Below are positions 16,742 through 44,709 of a stretch of 64,000 bases of DNA, one piece after another. Position 1 is the first letter of the stretch. Every line of letters begins with the position of its first letter. The stretch lies in contig NC_054545.1 of assembly GCF_017654505.1 (NCBI RefSeq), positions 14,675,547 to 14,739,546 of the forward strand. The letters are read 5' to 3'. This DNA is from Polyodon spathula (taxonomy: Eukaryota > Chordata > Actinopteri > Acipenseriformes > Polyodontidae). The notes below the pieces were generated by a model. That model was given only the letters and a program-made list of their open reading frames with translations, searched no databases and was not told where the DNA came from. The position numbers and the translations under genes were made by a program.

Positions 16742-17356
16742 CGTTATTGGTGCAAATGCAGTCTCCTTCCGCAGTTCTTTTCTTTTCTTCTCTTTATTAC
16801 AGATTTAATTGCTGAGAGTGTAGCAGTAGGCTGTGGTTGTAAACGTAATCCCTATGTAATTTAGTACGTGCTCTGTGATCGATAGAAAAGAGTAGCATAG
16901 TGCGCACCATATGGTGTCTTTAGGGTTTTTGTTACATATGTTATTGCACAACGTGTTGCACAAATGCAGTAGCAATCCCGGCCATATTTTAAAAGCAATG
17001 AATCTAGTGTAAACGGTTTAATTGCCTACCAAGCATTTATACTGTGACAGCAGTGCCCCCATGTGGAATCTAAAGTGAACGACAGTACCATGTATTCGCA
17101 TGGTACCTTCGTCATAAATTGTAACTAGTTTTAGGGAAGGTCGGACATGTATTTTCAGTCTTCAAAGTGAAGGGATCTGTCATGTTAATAAGTTACATTC
17201 CATTTTTATTATATACTTTTAGGTATTAAAAAGTGTTTAAATTACAACTAATTATATTGGTCTAGACATACAGAAAGTCAGAGACTGACAGATCTTTAAA
17301 ACACTTTAAAAAAAAAAACATTAGAAACGTGCTCCACTGCCTGTTTCAGGATTGAC

Positions 17357-17418
17357 ATGGCCACTTTGAAAACAACATCCTCACAGCCTCCTAGTACACC
17401 CCCATCAGCTCACAACAA
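17357..17418 (+). CDS. small gene, coding exon A
   Basis: Encodes MATLKTTSSQPPSTPPSAHN, a Ser/Thr/Pro-rich disordered start. Donor AACAA/GTAAGT is strong, with 2 bases carried into exon B. Confidence 0.5.
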
Positions 17419-19438
17419 GTAAGTGGCAAGCTTTTTCAATGTTTTTTTTTTTTTTTATTATTATTTATTTTTTTAATGCTAAGATAATTATTTACGGCTT
17501 ACTACAAATGTCTGAAGTGAGTGATTTGACAAATGACCACTCGGAGTATACAGCTGTAATCTTGTCACCCTTAAAACCATCATTTTGTATAAAGAGTTTC
17601 CATTTACTGACTCAGTTGCCAGTTGTCCCATGGGGTATACAATTGATGCCAAAAAGAACAACTAAAAAAATGAAAAAAAGCCTGGTAAAAAAACAGTTAA
17701 AAAACCCCAAAACATTAGCAATTGAATGTTTGGATATGGTGCTGTTGTTTCAACCCACTGAATAACTTCATAGGGCTTTTTTGATAGTTCTTTGTTGTCT
17801 GCAGCAATGGGTGTGCAGAAAGCAATGGAAACCTCCTATCTCCAAAAAACAATGTTTGTACGAAGAAGTTCACCAGAAAGGATGCTCGTCGATGCCCCAA
17901 AGACGTGTACGGACAACCATCCACCTACCGCTGGAAGACTGAATACGATCAAGCATACAACCTCAACGAGGATGTAGGCTTCATTTCACATGGTGGTAGT
18001 CTGTGCAGTGGCTGGGTCGCTTTCCAGAGATTTGGTTAAAAACGCTGTGGTCTGTTTTAATTATAAGTGGCTGGGTTTTTATTGTATGTAGTAATGGTAA
18101 ATAGTGGGACAATAAATCATGCAGTGCAATAATATCGAGTTACAGGTTTAGATCCGCCACTATTTAGATCAGAGCTGACCAACAAATAGCTCAAGCCTTA
18201 TACAGTGTAACTTATTGAGCTCCCCAATATGGCTCTTTTCATTTAGAGTTTAAGAATCCCATTCAAGGCTCTTAATGGGTTTGTCAAGATTAGACAGATA
18301 AGTTTATGTTGTGTTTAAGCATGGCAGATGTTTAATGAGCACAAACTTACTGAAGTGGTGCCTTTTGCAGTCTGGTTAAACCTTATTTATTTTTTAAAAA
18401 TGTCTTTGCCACTGTAGTCAACTATTCAGTTTTAGTAAATTAAACTTATTTCATGTGACTGCCTTTCTTTTCTTCCATGAGTAGTAGACATTTTTTTGCA
18501 GCTCTTTAAGAACGTCAATATGGCTTTTTAAATTAAAAAGATGGTGGTTAGCCAGCTCTGGTTTAGATGAACATTAAAATAGATTCTGTGTGTTTTTGTT
18601 ACAAAGAGTTTTATCCACCACTTTCTAATCAATTTCCAATGATCATTAGTAGGTATGACTTTCTGTCTCTGTCAAAGACTGCCGACTTTGTTTTTAACAG
18701 GCAGAGTGGGTTCTGCCTACGATGGAATATTGACTTTATCTGAGCTTTTACCAAATCATAATCTGTCCAAAAACATTTCACATGCACAACAACAGCCACA
18801 TCAGCATTAAGAGACCAGCTATATAAAGTTGTGATATCTACAAAGGGGACAAGTTATATGCAAAACAAGTAGGAGCATATAAGATGTAATGTAAAAGTAG
18901 CAAATGTGGCACCATGCCTAAATGTGAAAAATAAATTCAAACCATAACCTAGAACAGGGCTTTAATATATCATTTATAACCGCCCTTTGCTGCAAGTAGT
19001 ATCAAGAACATATCTATCAGTTCATAGAATTATGTAGGGTCAAGCAGGTTTCAAAGAGCTGAAACAGGGATTGTGAATTTAGCAACAAATCACAAGGAAT
19101 CTTTTCCAGTATTATTAGTTATTTGCTCCCAATGCTTCACAGCTTGCCGTATACTGTAGTACCACTGCTGGCAATCACTAGCACACGCATCATTACATAA
19201 AAAGAAACCAAGTCAGTGGTCTGAATGACTTGATCTCATTTTCTTGTCACTTTCACCTCCAGGGTACATGGAAAAGGGAGACCCTCTGATTTCTGCTGTG
19301 TCAACCCAGGAATCTCTGCGCTTGGACCACTGCTACAGACAGCATGGAGCGCAACAGCTCTTGCTAGATTTGAAGAATAAAGAGGATGTGCATGCTTGTT
19401 TTCTTGGTAACAGCTATCATTTGGACATTGTGAATTAG
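17357..19438 (+). CDS. unrecognised small spliced gene, 142 or 98 residues
   Basis: No family was recognised. Exon A (17357-17418) starts MATLKTTSSQPPSTPPSAHN. Exon B starts at 17805 after a strong pyrimidine tract and encodes NGNLLSPKN, KFTRKDARRCPK and DVYGQPSTYRWKTEYDQAYN. If B is spliced at 17995/17996 (G/GTAGTC) to exon C (19263-19438, acceptor CACCTCCAG) the total is 429 bases, giving 142 residues ending GNSYHLDIVN. If B is read through, it stops at 18037-18039 for 98 residues. Both totals are multiples of three, and each stop is followed by AATAAA (19443, 18111). The Met is preceded by CAG/GATTGAC, so a 5' non-coding exon may exist upstream. No signal peptide or membrane segment is visible; the product is hydrophilic. 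It lies head-to-head with SIVA1 and tail-to-tail with ADSS1. Confidence 0.5.
17805..17995 (+). CDS. small gene, coding exon B (spliced form)
   Basis: Acceptor TTGTTGTCTGCAG. Encodes NGCAESNGNLLSPKNNVCTK, KFTRKDARRCPK, DVYGQPSTYRWKTEYDQAYN and LNEDVGFISHG. The Tyr/Trp-rich stretch is the most protein-like part. The read-through form extends to 18039. Confidence 0.5.
18111..18116 (+). promoter_or_regulatory. AATAAA poly(A) signal candidate, short form
   Basis: It lies 72 bases past the read-through stop at 18039. Confidence 0.35.
19263..19438 (+). CDS. small gene, coding exon C (terminal)
   Basis: Encodes GYMEKGDPLISAVSTQESLR, LDHCYRQHGAQQLLLDLKNK and EDVHACFLGNSYHLDIVN. An internal GT at 19407 could be a further donor, but AATAAA right after the stop supports a terminal exon. 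Confidence 0.42.
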
Positions 19439-19442
19439 TCAA

Positions 19443-19448
19443 AATAAA
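19443..19448 (+). promoter_or_regulatory. AATAAA poly(A) signal candidate, long form
   Basis: It lies 5 bases past the exon C stop at 19438, so the 3' UTR would be very short. Confidence 0.4.
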
Positions 19449-21835
19449 AAGATATCTGTGTGATTTCTGTTACAGCTGGTTTCAGACTCTAATTAGCACT
19501 AATTTTGGGCTACCTCACTTGAGGTAATATGAGGCAGTCCAGCATTGGTGAGACTCTGGGGCTGTGAAGCTAGCTGTCAATAAAAATGTACTGCAGTAAA
19601 CTGCCATTTGTCTGTTTAGGCCCATTACAGATTAAAGCAAATCGTTTTTAAACATGCCAGATATTTTTTTACTGTGGTACATTTTATTGTTTTAAGTTGA
19701 CAGTTCGAGTTCTGAGGGGTGCCTTGATTTTTAAAGCAGGTGTTTTCATTGGCCGATGTAGAGAGTAACCTTTGAACTCAAACTCAATACCTCATGAATT
19801 GTGTTTGTTTGTGATGTGTCCTGGCATGATGCAGCACGCAAAAACTACTCGGCACTCGATAATGTTGCTTGAAGATGCAATTTAGAAAGTCCTGCCCATA
19901 TAAGCATTGTAAAGTGTTTTAAATCATATTGAAAGCATGATACCACAGGTAACCATTGTAAAGCACCAGAGAGGTATGGAAAGTATATAAAACAAAACAA
20001 AAAAAAACATGGCAAACCACAGTAAACTAAAAACATCTTCGCTTTTATACACCACTTCTTTATGAAAAAATACTTTACAATGTGTCCTGTTTACTTTCTT
20101 TTGATTTTTTGCCCCAGATGTTCTAAATGTTTTCGCTTTTTACTTTGATCTTTTCTGGAGCAGTGTGCCCAGTTGCCATAGTAATGGAATGTCGTGACAA
20201 TGCAATCTAATTGGTTGTAAAGGTTGTGGCAGTGTATAATAGTGGATACTCTACTAAAACAGTCAATAAAGTAAAGATTCGACAGACATTTTAGCTTCTC
20301 AAATCCAACAGGGACAGTTTTGGGTGATGACGATAGCACCCCAGTAAGTACAGTCTTGCAGACTGGTAAATCAGTGCTGTTTTCTGGCTAGTCAGAGTGG
20401 CCCTTCACCCTCATTGACAGTTTTATGGCTGTAGTTTGTAATTGCTTTGTCCAACCCCTGTAAATGATTAACGATTAGGACATTGGTTTGAAAAGCTGCT
20501 TTCAGATACTGGTCAGGGTTTAAGAGTAGGTTGATCTTATTTTATTAGAAGAAGAGCTGCTTGATTCTGCTTTTCCTGATGGAGAAAGGGTGGACAATGC
20601 AGTATAAATGCATTCAGACAGCATGCAGTTCAATCACAATACTTCTTAGCCTTTACACTTTAGAACATACAATGTAATAGATACAGTAAATCAAAATAGC
20701 GGGATGCCTATTGAAGTAAGTAATGCCAAACAGATACACATAATACAAGAGAGCCCTAATTATTCAAAACTGTTTGTTCAAGGTGTAGTTTGAATAACTT
20801 AAGGAGAGGTCTGGTGCTATCCTAGTTTAAAGAAAGCTCTCAGTTTGCATGCCTTACTTTCAGGTAGTCTGTTACATGTGCACTTGAGTTTCTTAATCCT
20901 ATAATTACCAGTGCTAATTTAAAGAGAAATGCATCTTAGTGTTCCTTTCAAAACTACACCCGTGAGTTAATGAATGTAAGGTAAGAGTATGGAATTGTTA
21001 ACCCCTTGCTTCTTGAATCCTACCTCGAAGAAACCAATGCCATTAAAAAAAACAACTAAGGGGAATTTTCAGCAAGCTTTTTAATCATTTGTCCAATATG
21101 TCCCTATGGTTTACAGAAAAAAATATAATGCAATTATAATAAAAAATACAACTGTCTTGCAGATAAGCTTTAAATTGTACAAGTGTTGGATAGACTGGGT
21201 TCAAAGAAACAATACAAACCATGCTGATGAGCCACAATAAATTCAAGTGAGGGGCATACTGGTGACATACTTGGAGAGAATCCTCAGGGCAGGGCTAGTA
21301 ACCAAGAGTTTCAAATCCATTCTCCTCCCTTTCATACCTATTTCCTTAAGCTTGTACCATTGTTTATTTCACTGCTCTGAAGAACATCTCTCTCCCTCTA
21401 TGTTGATCAAAACATCTACTAGCGTATTTCAACCACAGTTTCAGCAAAGCACTAATGGGAAAGGAACTCAGTCTCAGTCCACCAAAGAAAGCAAGGAGGA
21501 CTTCAGTCAATAAGTGCGGACCAAAATGGAAGAGAGGGACACTCAGTAGTGTTGTCCTTTCAGAGACGTTTCAAATTAGATACATTAAAAAAACGTGTAA
21601 GAAATTCAATTGCAGTGAAAACAGTACAGATGCCAATAAAGGGTATGGCTTTTAGTTTAAAACCTCAGACCACACCTTTGTCTCTTTTTAAAGTGTCACC
21701 ACTCATATTGCCTAGTAAAGATTCAGTTGATTTCCACTATTTATGCATCACCATGAACATCACTTGGAACTACAGTGTGTTGAGCAGGCTGTCAGGGAGC
21801 CTCGTGGTCTTGATCGAGTGGAGGCAGACGGGTAT
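19449..21835. other. no gene seen between the small gene and ADSS1
   Basis: Probable 3' flank of both convergent genes. A weak family 3 repeat lies at about 19885-20080. Open frames at 21247-21941 on the plus strand partly lie antisense to the last ADSS1 exon and have no support. Confidence 0.45.
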
Positions 21836-36613
<14,778 letters not shown>

Positions 36614-36830
36614 CTTTATACCAACGCCGCTTCTGCTGCAGAAGACAGACAGTCTGAAATAAAGAGACGCCCGTCTTTAAACTCAGAACACCGAGTAACT
36701 AAATACGGTCCAATACTTAACCAGAGTGATGTCAGCAGCAGCAACTCACACACCTGCACTTGTCCCGATATATTTAGGAGACTAACGTAATGGGCTGCAC
36801 CATGGGCTGGGTGGCTTTGCGTGATATACG
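36614..36830 (-). promoter_or_regulatory. ADSS1 5' UTR and presumed promoter
   Basis: The stretch upstream of the ADSS1 ATG is less AT-rich than its surroundings. No TATA box is obvious at a convincing distance. The transcription start cannot be placed. Confidence 0.35.
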
Positions 36831-37377
36831 AAGGTGTCGCACATCTTCGTCATTTCTTCACTTGAGAGTGTGCGTAACACAATCTTAACTCGTTATATAT
36901 CCTACATTTCATATAGGATGCACAAATCAAGCTACTAAGCATTTGCTGTGTTCTACATAAATTTAATGTCTAGCAGTTTGCATTATGTTTCAGAGTAATT
37001 GATGTCATATGTCAGATGATGGCACAGCTACGCTAGCCGGCTCTTATCACGGGATGGTAAGTGGTGCGCAGGAGATACAGAATAAGCTATGGAAACCAGT
37101 CATCAATTAAGAAGTGAGGTATTAACAGCACGTTTAATTTAGGGTCCGAGCTATTTGGCCTGTTTTTTTTTCTGTTGTGGATATATCTATTTAACTATAA
37201 AGGTTCATGTAGATACATTAAATGAATGTACATAAATGAATGATTAGGTGCATGTTGTGGAATATTGGAGTCAATTAAAACAATTAGTGATACAAAATAC
37301 ATATTCCATTTATATAAAATAAATCACAAAAGTAAACACTATGTGAGGGTTTTTCACACCATCACAGTATAGAAGCC

Positions 37378-37635
37378 AATGTGGTCCAATGATTAAAGTC
37401 CAGGGCTTGTAACCAGAAAATCACTGTTCAACTTTCACCCCTTCCTCTGACTGACTCAATGTGAGACCCTGAACAAGTCACTTAACCTCCTTGTGCTCCT
37501 GCAGATAAGGTGTTAAATCAATGTCATATTATAAGTGACTCTGCATATAATGCACAGTTCACAGCCTACCTCTGTAAAACACTTTGTGATGGTGGTCCAC
37601 TATGAAAGGTCTTATATAAATAAAGATATTCTATT
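37378..37635 (+). repeat. tRNA-derived SINE, full but diverged copy
   Basis: Same family as 60826: GTGGTCCAATGATTAAAG head, degraded B box (GTTCAACTTTC), AAGTGACTCTGCATATAATG and GTGATGGTGGTCCACTATGA. It is in the INF2-ADSS1 intergenic region. Confidence 0.82.
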
Positions 37636-38378
37636 GTAAACCATATTATTTTTTATCAGTTAGTCTTTGACACCAAATCTCAGAATATGGTAACATAAAT
37701 TCTGGCCTACAAATGCTAGGACTAATGAAGGTTGTAGCTATAAAAACGCTTGTCCAAAATGTTGTAGACTTTGCTTGGAAATTTATTACAGGTTATTTCC
37801 ACATGCTGTAAATGCATAGCTCATGGTAACATGCTTTTTCACTGTACTGATACAGACTGACTGTACTATTAATGTAGGGAATTTCTGTAACATTCTTTGG
37901 TACGTGGATGGTGACCTATTGTACATTATGATTAAACCTGTTAGTGTAGTAACCTTTACAGAGAGATGTGTATGTTTCTGACATCTCCTGTTTTATGTCC
38001 ATGAAGCAAGGCTTGTTTTCCTGAAGCTGTCTATTAGCCATGCAGCTGTAAGATTTAAGTGTATGTTGTATACAGTTATATAAACTTTTAATGTTCATAC
38101 TAATATTACATTACTAAACTATCACACAACAAACTGCAACCCCAACACTGGACAGTTGTAAATGGTTATTTGCAATGTGCATATATAGCAAACAGAACTA
38201 AGCGGTGTTCGATGTATGCATTATATATATAATAAAACATTACTGGTATCCATGCTGCGTTTGTATTTTATATTATTGCTTGTACCTGGAAATCCTTATT
38301 TTGCTAGTTTATTGGTGCTTATTTTCAGTTTTTGTTCTCATCAGTAAAAAGGTCTACTGGATTTATACACATAGGGTT

Positions 38379-38380
<2 letters not shown>

Positions 38381-38448
<68 letters not shown>
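38381..38448. repeat. (CA)n(TA)n microsatellite
   Basis: About 8 CA then 25 TA units. Confidence 0.96.
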
Positions 38449-38450
<2 letters not shown>

Positions 38451-39927
38451 GTGAACTGTATGGATCTTGAGAAGTTGTCTTACCAAAACATATACAGTAT
38501 GCATCATAGATTAGCTTTGCTTAAGATTTTCGTATGCACATTTTCAATTTTCCATGTTCTGTTTTTATGTGGCATAGGGATCCACTCCACAGGGATTGCA
38601 TACTAAACACAGTCAGTGAGAACATTATTAGCTGGAATGTTTTCTTACAAATACAAATGTGATTTAAAATGAATGACATCATTCATAAAATGCCTCAGGC
38701 AAACACAAACCAAAAGCAAGAATGGTATTTTATGGTTTTATTTAAGATATGAAGGCAAACCAATATAAAGAACTACAGTTCTGTATATGAAGTTGTCAGA
38801 TGCATGCAGAATATTGTTATGATTGTGTGCCGCTCAAAATAATAAATAGAAAATACAAACCTACTGATACAGGTAATATGAGGAAGTTGAAAACAGTATA
38901 AATGCCAAGACAGTTTACAGAATATATAAGTAATGGATAAGATATAGAGGAGTCATTTGCTTGCTGTGGCTGCCCACTACACGGCCAGCAGGACAGAAAA
39001 AAAAGGGTGGCGATTAGTGGAGGTGGAGGGATGTGACCAATTGTGCATAAGCTAGGTGTCAGGTTTATTTATAATCTGATTGGTTAATAGTTGACATAAT
39101 AAGTATGGGGCTAGTCCTTCCTCCAAGTTTACGAACATGTTTTCTGACAAGGCAAACCATGGTAAACTATAGTAACTGGAAAACATAACATGGGAAAAAT
39201 GCAAAATGACTGCAAATTTACCACTGTATTCTTCTATAAGAGAGGGCATTGACTCTCTTTTATTGTCATTGGGCCGACACTGGTTTTGTTTTTTCCTGAA
39301 GGAATGTCAATGAATGTTACAAAAGGACGCACGAACACAGCATGGGGGCCCTTGAATTAACACAATTAAAATGGTTTAACTTTTATACCATTTAGAAACA
39401 CAGGCAAAGAAACAGCTACTAAGTACATGCTTAGACTATTTGGCCCATTGGCCCTGATTTAAAAGCTTTTTTTTTTATTTGAGCAGTTTTACTTAACAGG
39501 CCAGGTTTAATTTATAACAGTATAGTTTTCTAAAAGGAAGCTGCAAGGCAGCACACATAGAAAGGAATTAGTGTGTTCAGAAAAGCAAGGACAGCTTTGC
39601 TTGGTTGTGTGTGCTCGCTATCTACAGCACCCGCCTTATCACTTAACAGCTGGTCTGTGGGAAAGTGTCTCGTAAAAAATAACAAGCCAAGAATTGCTTG
39701 GAATATGTATCAATTAATATTTTTTTCTTTATCTCCATATAGTGAACTCCTTCCTTGTGACCAGCATTATATGAAGACCAATTTAACATTAACACCACTT
39801 TCTTTCAATCCCTTTCCAATTTTAGATTTACTGTACTAAGACCACTTCTCTATTGACCAGTCCCTAGTGGCTGTGAATTTCAAAATTGTACTAGTTTTGT
39901 AACATTATTGGTGCATTTTTCTTTCAG

Positions 39928-39965
<38 letters not shown>

Positions 39966-40295
39966 GGCACAATTATTTTATAAGCATATCCCTTTAATCC
40001 TGAAGAGTGTGTCTATCACTGGCAGTCTTTTCCTTACGGCTTCCTTTTGGATCTCAAGCAAGACCGGATTAATCGTTGGCACTCGTTTCTTTAGATCCTT
40101 GAATTCACAGGATGGCTGCAAGTAAATCCTGGGATACTTAAGGTCCCGTTGCTGTGATTCAACCCAAAAAGTCTTCTTGAACAGCACTTGAATATTAGCT
40201 TCATGGCATTAGCAGGGAATCAGCAAAAAAGTACATCATCATACAGTTTTACAAAATGATAACACCATATAGAAAGGCAAGCCACCTGCCCAAAC

Positions 40296-40342
40296 TCAAC
40301 ATGTCCTTTTGGCTTTTGTCTTGCCTTTCTTCCGTGGTCCAC
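40296..40342 (-). CDS. candidate alternative INF2 terminal exon
   Basis: A good acceptor (TATGTTTGCAG) is followed, in the phase left by the 44749 donor, by GGPRKKGKTKAKRTC and TGA. A basic run ending in Cys resembles the human terminal KKLCVIQ but stops directly after Cys, so there is no CAAX box. It lies 4.4 kb downstream of the INF2 stop. The link is inference from phase, polybasic character and position only. Confidence 0.25.
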
Positions 40343-42443
40343 CTGCAAACATAAAATACAAAACCAACAGTTAGTAACACAGTAGAGGGGGTGGGCACAG
40401 GGCAACATCACCGTTTCATCAACACATCAGCCAATCAAGTATGTGATCTTCCACACACTAGCAATTGAAGGGTAATGACCACCAGCAACACATTTCATAT
40501 TAGCAACTATGATAGACTGGTATGGCAAAAGCCCATTGACAGAGTCCTAGAGACTGGAATATGATGGCTATATGTTGCAACATTTCCCCTTAAAACTGCT
40601 AGTGTATCGAGGCTTTGATTCCATAAATCACGCAAAAGCAATTTACTGAAATATCAACTTGTTATTGGGCCTTAATTGCCATTACATATTTAATACAGAG
40701 CTCCCAAATAGCCTCCTGATATGAATTACTCTTATGTAACTTTCCCTCTTGGACCAGAATCAAGCAGAGGACCTGCAGGTGACAGACTGCATATCTTGTT
40801 GCAATAAAGATAGTGCGACTTTCAAGGGCTTCAGCCTGTGCTTTCATTGCCGTTCTGCATCTTTGTGGTGCAGCAGTGAAAGATGGTGGAATTGTTGCAC
40901 AGAATCAATCAGGGCTCTCTGTAGATCCTATTTACTGGTTGTTTTGACACATAAACCTTTCACAACCTTAATCACACCATTAAGGCAGAGTCATACAAAC
41001 GGCATCGTTACTGAACTAAAAAAAAAAATAAATCACCATGGTGATGAGACAAACATTACCTTTGTTGCGTCCCTAGTTGCCCACATTGCATCTTTTTTTT
41101 TTCCCCCCAAACATATTCCAGATAGTTCTGATATATTTTCACTCGGAGGTAAATAAACTAGGGATTGTTTTTATTCAACTTTTACTCAAGAACATTCACT
41201 AGGAGAAAGAGATTTGTTCTTCTAAACATCGCCGTGTATCCAGAACCTGCTCCCTCCTGCAACAATGCTGGTACTGTGGTGAAATGAGGGGAACAGAAAA
41301 CCAGCTTTGCTGCAGAAGGGAGCGTTCCTAAGAATATACTTGTTTTTTTTCGCCTGTCGAATGATTCCAGAGTAAATGTTGAGAAATGCTGACAAACAGT
41401 TGAGTCTGGAACGTGTTTAAAAATATAACGATGTGATACAGACATCAGGAGACACAGCGAAGGTAATGTAATGGGTTTCTTGCAACCTTTGCAGGGTCTT
41501 CTGTAACTCTTTAAGGGTCTGGTCCATGAAAATAATTACTTTGGTGTCATGTGTGATTTTGCACCATTACTATGCTAAATTATATAAACTTTACTTCAGG
41601 CAGGACTGGAAGTGAGGAGGGGCTGTCTGGAGATCCAATGTACTGGTATTCATCTTAGCAAGGATCGTGCCACACAACTCATCAGGCAATAGCAACAGCT
41701 GCTATGAATGGCAAATGAAAGTCCACAGTCCCAGAGCTCCAAGTATTATTTATATTCCTGTCTTTGCATTTCAGTTACTCAGAATAAAACCCATATTATT
41801 TAAAAGAATATAAAGTTTTAGAGTCAGTATTGATTTGAAGGTTATTGGAGTAGGAAAAGTAAAAGGTACTGTACATCTGATGGGAATGCAATACACAGTT
41901 GGTTAAAAACAAAGACTGTGTTAGATTTGTGTACGCGTTAGTGACCAGAGCTGTAATTAATCACATGGACATTTCCTTTGACAATGTTAGTGCAACAAAC
42001 ACCTATTTTTACCTACCTCACTGTAAACTACAACCTTTTTTTGACTTTGTGTGTCCATTTTCCTTGTAAACTGCTGTTTAAAAAAGAAATATACTAAAAT
42101 ATTACTTCAAGCAAATGACACAATCCCGTTATTAGCCTATAAAGGCTGATCTGCAGGTTACTCAGTACATTCAAGGTAAATTATTTAAACAGTTGCATAA
42201 CTGTTCTTTGCAATTGGAATTTATATTTTAGAGACATTATATTGTTCAACTGCTTTTACTTGAAGCCAATTGAATGACTAGCAGTGACTTCAGCTTAAGT
42301 AATTTGTTGCCACTATGAGAAGCTATTTTAACAAAATACTGCCAATTGCAATTTTGCTCAATGGAATTGAAAAAGCCCGGTACATACACAAGTTAAAAAG
42401 CAAACATACCCTTATAGTCAGCACTTTAAACTTCTATCCAAAA

Positions 42444-42481
<38 letters not shown>

Positions 42482-42614
42482 TTACATTGAATGAAATCAC
42501 ATTTAAAATGTAACAGTTGCACACCTAGTTACCTTGAAGTTGAGACTTGGTTCAACCATTTATATTATAGGATGTTGGTTAGGGCAAGCGAGCCAACTCA
42601 ATTACCTTTGATCT

Positions 42615-42815
42615 GGGGTCTCCAACCCTGGTCCTGGAGAGCTACAGGGTCTTCTGGTTTTCATTTCAACCAATCTCTCAGTTACTTAATAAAACTGATT
42701 ATTGGCTTAATTAGTCAAGATTAGCAAATGTTCCATATCTTTAGCCATTGATGACGTAAAGACACCTATAAAACCTGCAGGATTGGGGCTCCAGGACCAG
42801 GGTTGAACACCCCTG
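42615..42815. repeat. palindromic MITE-like repeat, family 1, copy C
   Basis: Starts GGGGTCTCCAACCCTGGTCC and ends GGACCAGGGTTGAACACCCC, with TTCATTTCAACCAATC inside. Confidence 0.8.
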
Positions 42816-44693
42816 CCTTAGATGCTAGATCTGTACAACTGGATAGAGCTTGACTGAGGGTTTTATTTAATGTAGACATTTCATTTAAATCATACCCAGT
42901 ATTAATTGAAACTTTAAAAAACATAGCACATGACCAATGGGTCTAAACAACATCCAAATAATCTAAAACTGTTGAATGTGGGTTGGCAACTAGGGTTCTA
43001 CGAGACAGAACAGGATTTTGAAGTTGCCTTTAAACTGAAGGAAATGAACACGTGAAATAAGTGCTAAACCCTTGCTAAACTGATTTTGTTGATTATCTCG
43101 AGGCAGCATGACACTACAATAGCTTTTTAAATAAGTACCATCATCAATATTTATTTTGTTAATAGTTTTAAAAATATATATTTTAAATTTTCTAGTTGTA
43201 TATCACCTTCTCCCGCTCAGTTCATGAATGCTGACCAGCTGTTCCTGACCTCAGACCGCGTGAACAGCTGATCAGTGTTATTTAATAGGGAGCTTCAATG
43301 TAAATTAGGGTTATATATTACTAATTAACAGGGTATAAATAGCAACTTAAATATTGATAACTGAAATCCTTATTATTTTGTAAAATTAGTATCTTGAATA
43401 AAGCTACACACATTTCAAGATGCTTTTTGTAAGATCTGTATTATCACATTGATTAAGATAATTAAGAAGCAGTATAAATTAAGCAAGTGTTTAGAGCTCA
43501 ATTCAAGTGTTTATTTCTTTCAGTTTAAGGGCAACTTAAAAACCCTGCCCCATCCCAAAGTGAATTATGGGGCAAAGTGGCAACTACTATTTTTACATGA
43601 TTTCAAAACATGTTTTATTTAGTGAAAAGTGCTTGTTTTCAGTTTTATTTTGTTGTATGGCCACTACAGGCTTGAGCCAAAAAGGCCCTTTGTCTCAAAC
43701 CTACTAGGGACTGCAGCTCAAGAAGTGGACTAGGAAAAAAAACTGATACACTGGATTTCTGTTTCTTGATGGCACAGCAAGAGAATTCAAGGGTCATGGC
43801 AGCCCTTTGACACACTGAAGTAAGCTAGTTAATTTTGCTATTAACCTATCAATTGTCCTTTCCAGGTACATATATTTAATAGAATCTACCAACGGAGATC
43901 TGACCTACGTTCAGATACGAAAACGTTTTACTCACTGCTTCTCCTCTCTGCTAGCTTATGTCAACAGAAAAACATTCAGAAATGGCTGCAACTCTTTGCG
44001 TAGCTGAAAGCAGCTGTGGTACAGAAGGTCAAAAATCCTAAAATCACCCTGTTAATGCAGAGTAAATATTTTCCTTCTGATAATACGCACTGATTTAAAA
44101 AAAAAAAAAAAACCTGCACTATGTGCTTGACTTTCTGGTTATTGATTACATTGGTCTTTTAAACCCTTCCCCACACATCTACATCAAAACACAGAATTCA
44201 TGTGCTTTAGGGTTATGGTATAAGTAGTACTGTAGTTCTTAAATGACACAAAACACATTTCTTAATGATCTGTTCCTTTTCCAAATACCCAAAGAAACAA
44301 CTTTCATCAACAGGCACAGGCAAAAGACCAAGTATGAGTTTGTATTGAGAATAGCAGCAAAAGTGTATTCTAGTTTGATCAGTGAGACTGAAGTGTGGTT
44401 GAACTTGGATAGCATTCAAGAGATTTGATACTTGGTTGGTTTACTTAAGTTTCACCTATGTGAAAATAGAAACCAAATTCAAAAACATGAACTAAAAAGG
44501 AACTTACGCAATTGCCAACATACAAGAACATTAAATAGCTACCGGATGAGACACAAGATGGTCCCCAAAACTCCCAACATAACATTCCTCAAACAACTGC
44601 AGTTTAGTGAACTCTTCCTTTTTAAATGCACTGCACTTGTACGTAACACACAACATTTAAATTAAATAGTTATTTACAAAGATACACACACTT

Positions 44694-44699
44694 TTTATT
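44694..44699 (-). promoter_or_regulatory. AATAAA poly(A) signal candidate just after the INF2 stop
   Basis: TTTATT on the plus strand reads AATAAA on the minus strand, about 10 bases past the INF2 stop. If used it would give a very short 3' UTR. Use is not proven. Confidence 0.35.
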
Positions 44700-44709
44700 C
44701 TGTACATTT

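Larger units (their letters stand above)
38450..44690. other. INF2-ADSS1 intergenic DNA
   Basis: Apart from the candidate exon at 40296-40342, copy C of family 1 (42615-42815) and poly(T) tracts at 39928-39961 and 42448-42477, nothing gene-like was seen. Confidence 0.45.

Noticed and set aside
39978..40187. A 69-codon minus-strand frame ending RLPVIDTLFRIKGICL
   Set aside because: The composition looks protein-like, but there is no family match I know, no convincing acceptor in phase, and it lies in a probable 3' region.
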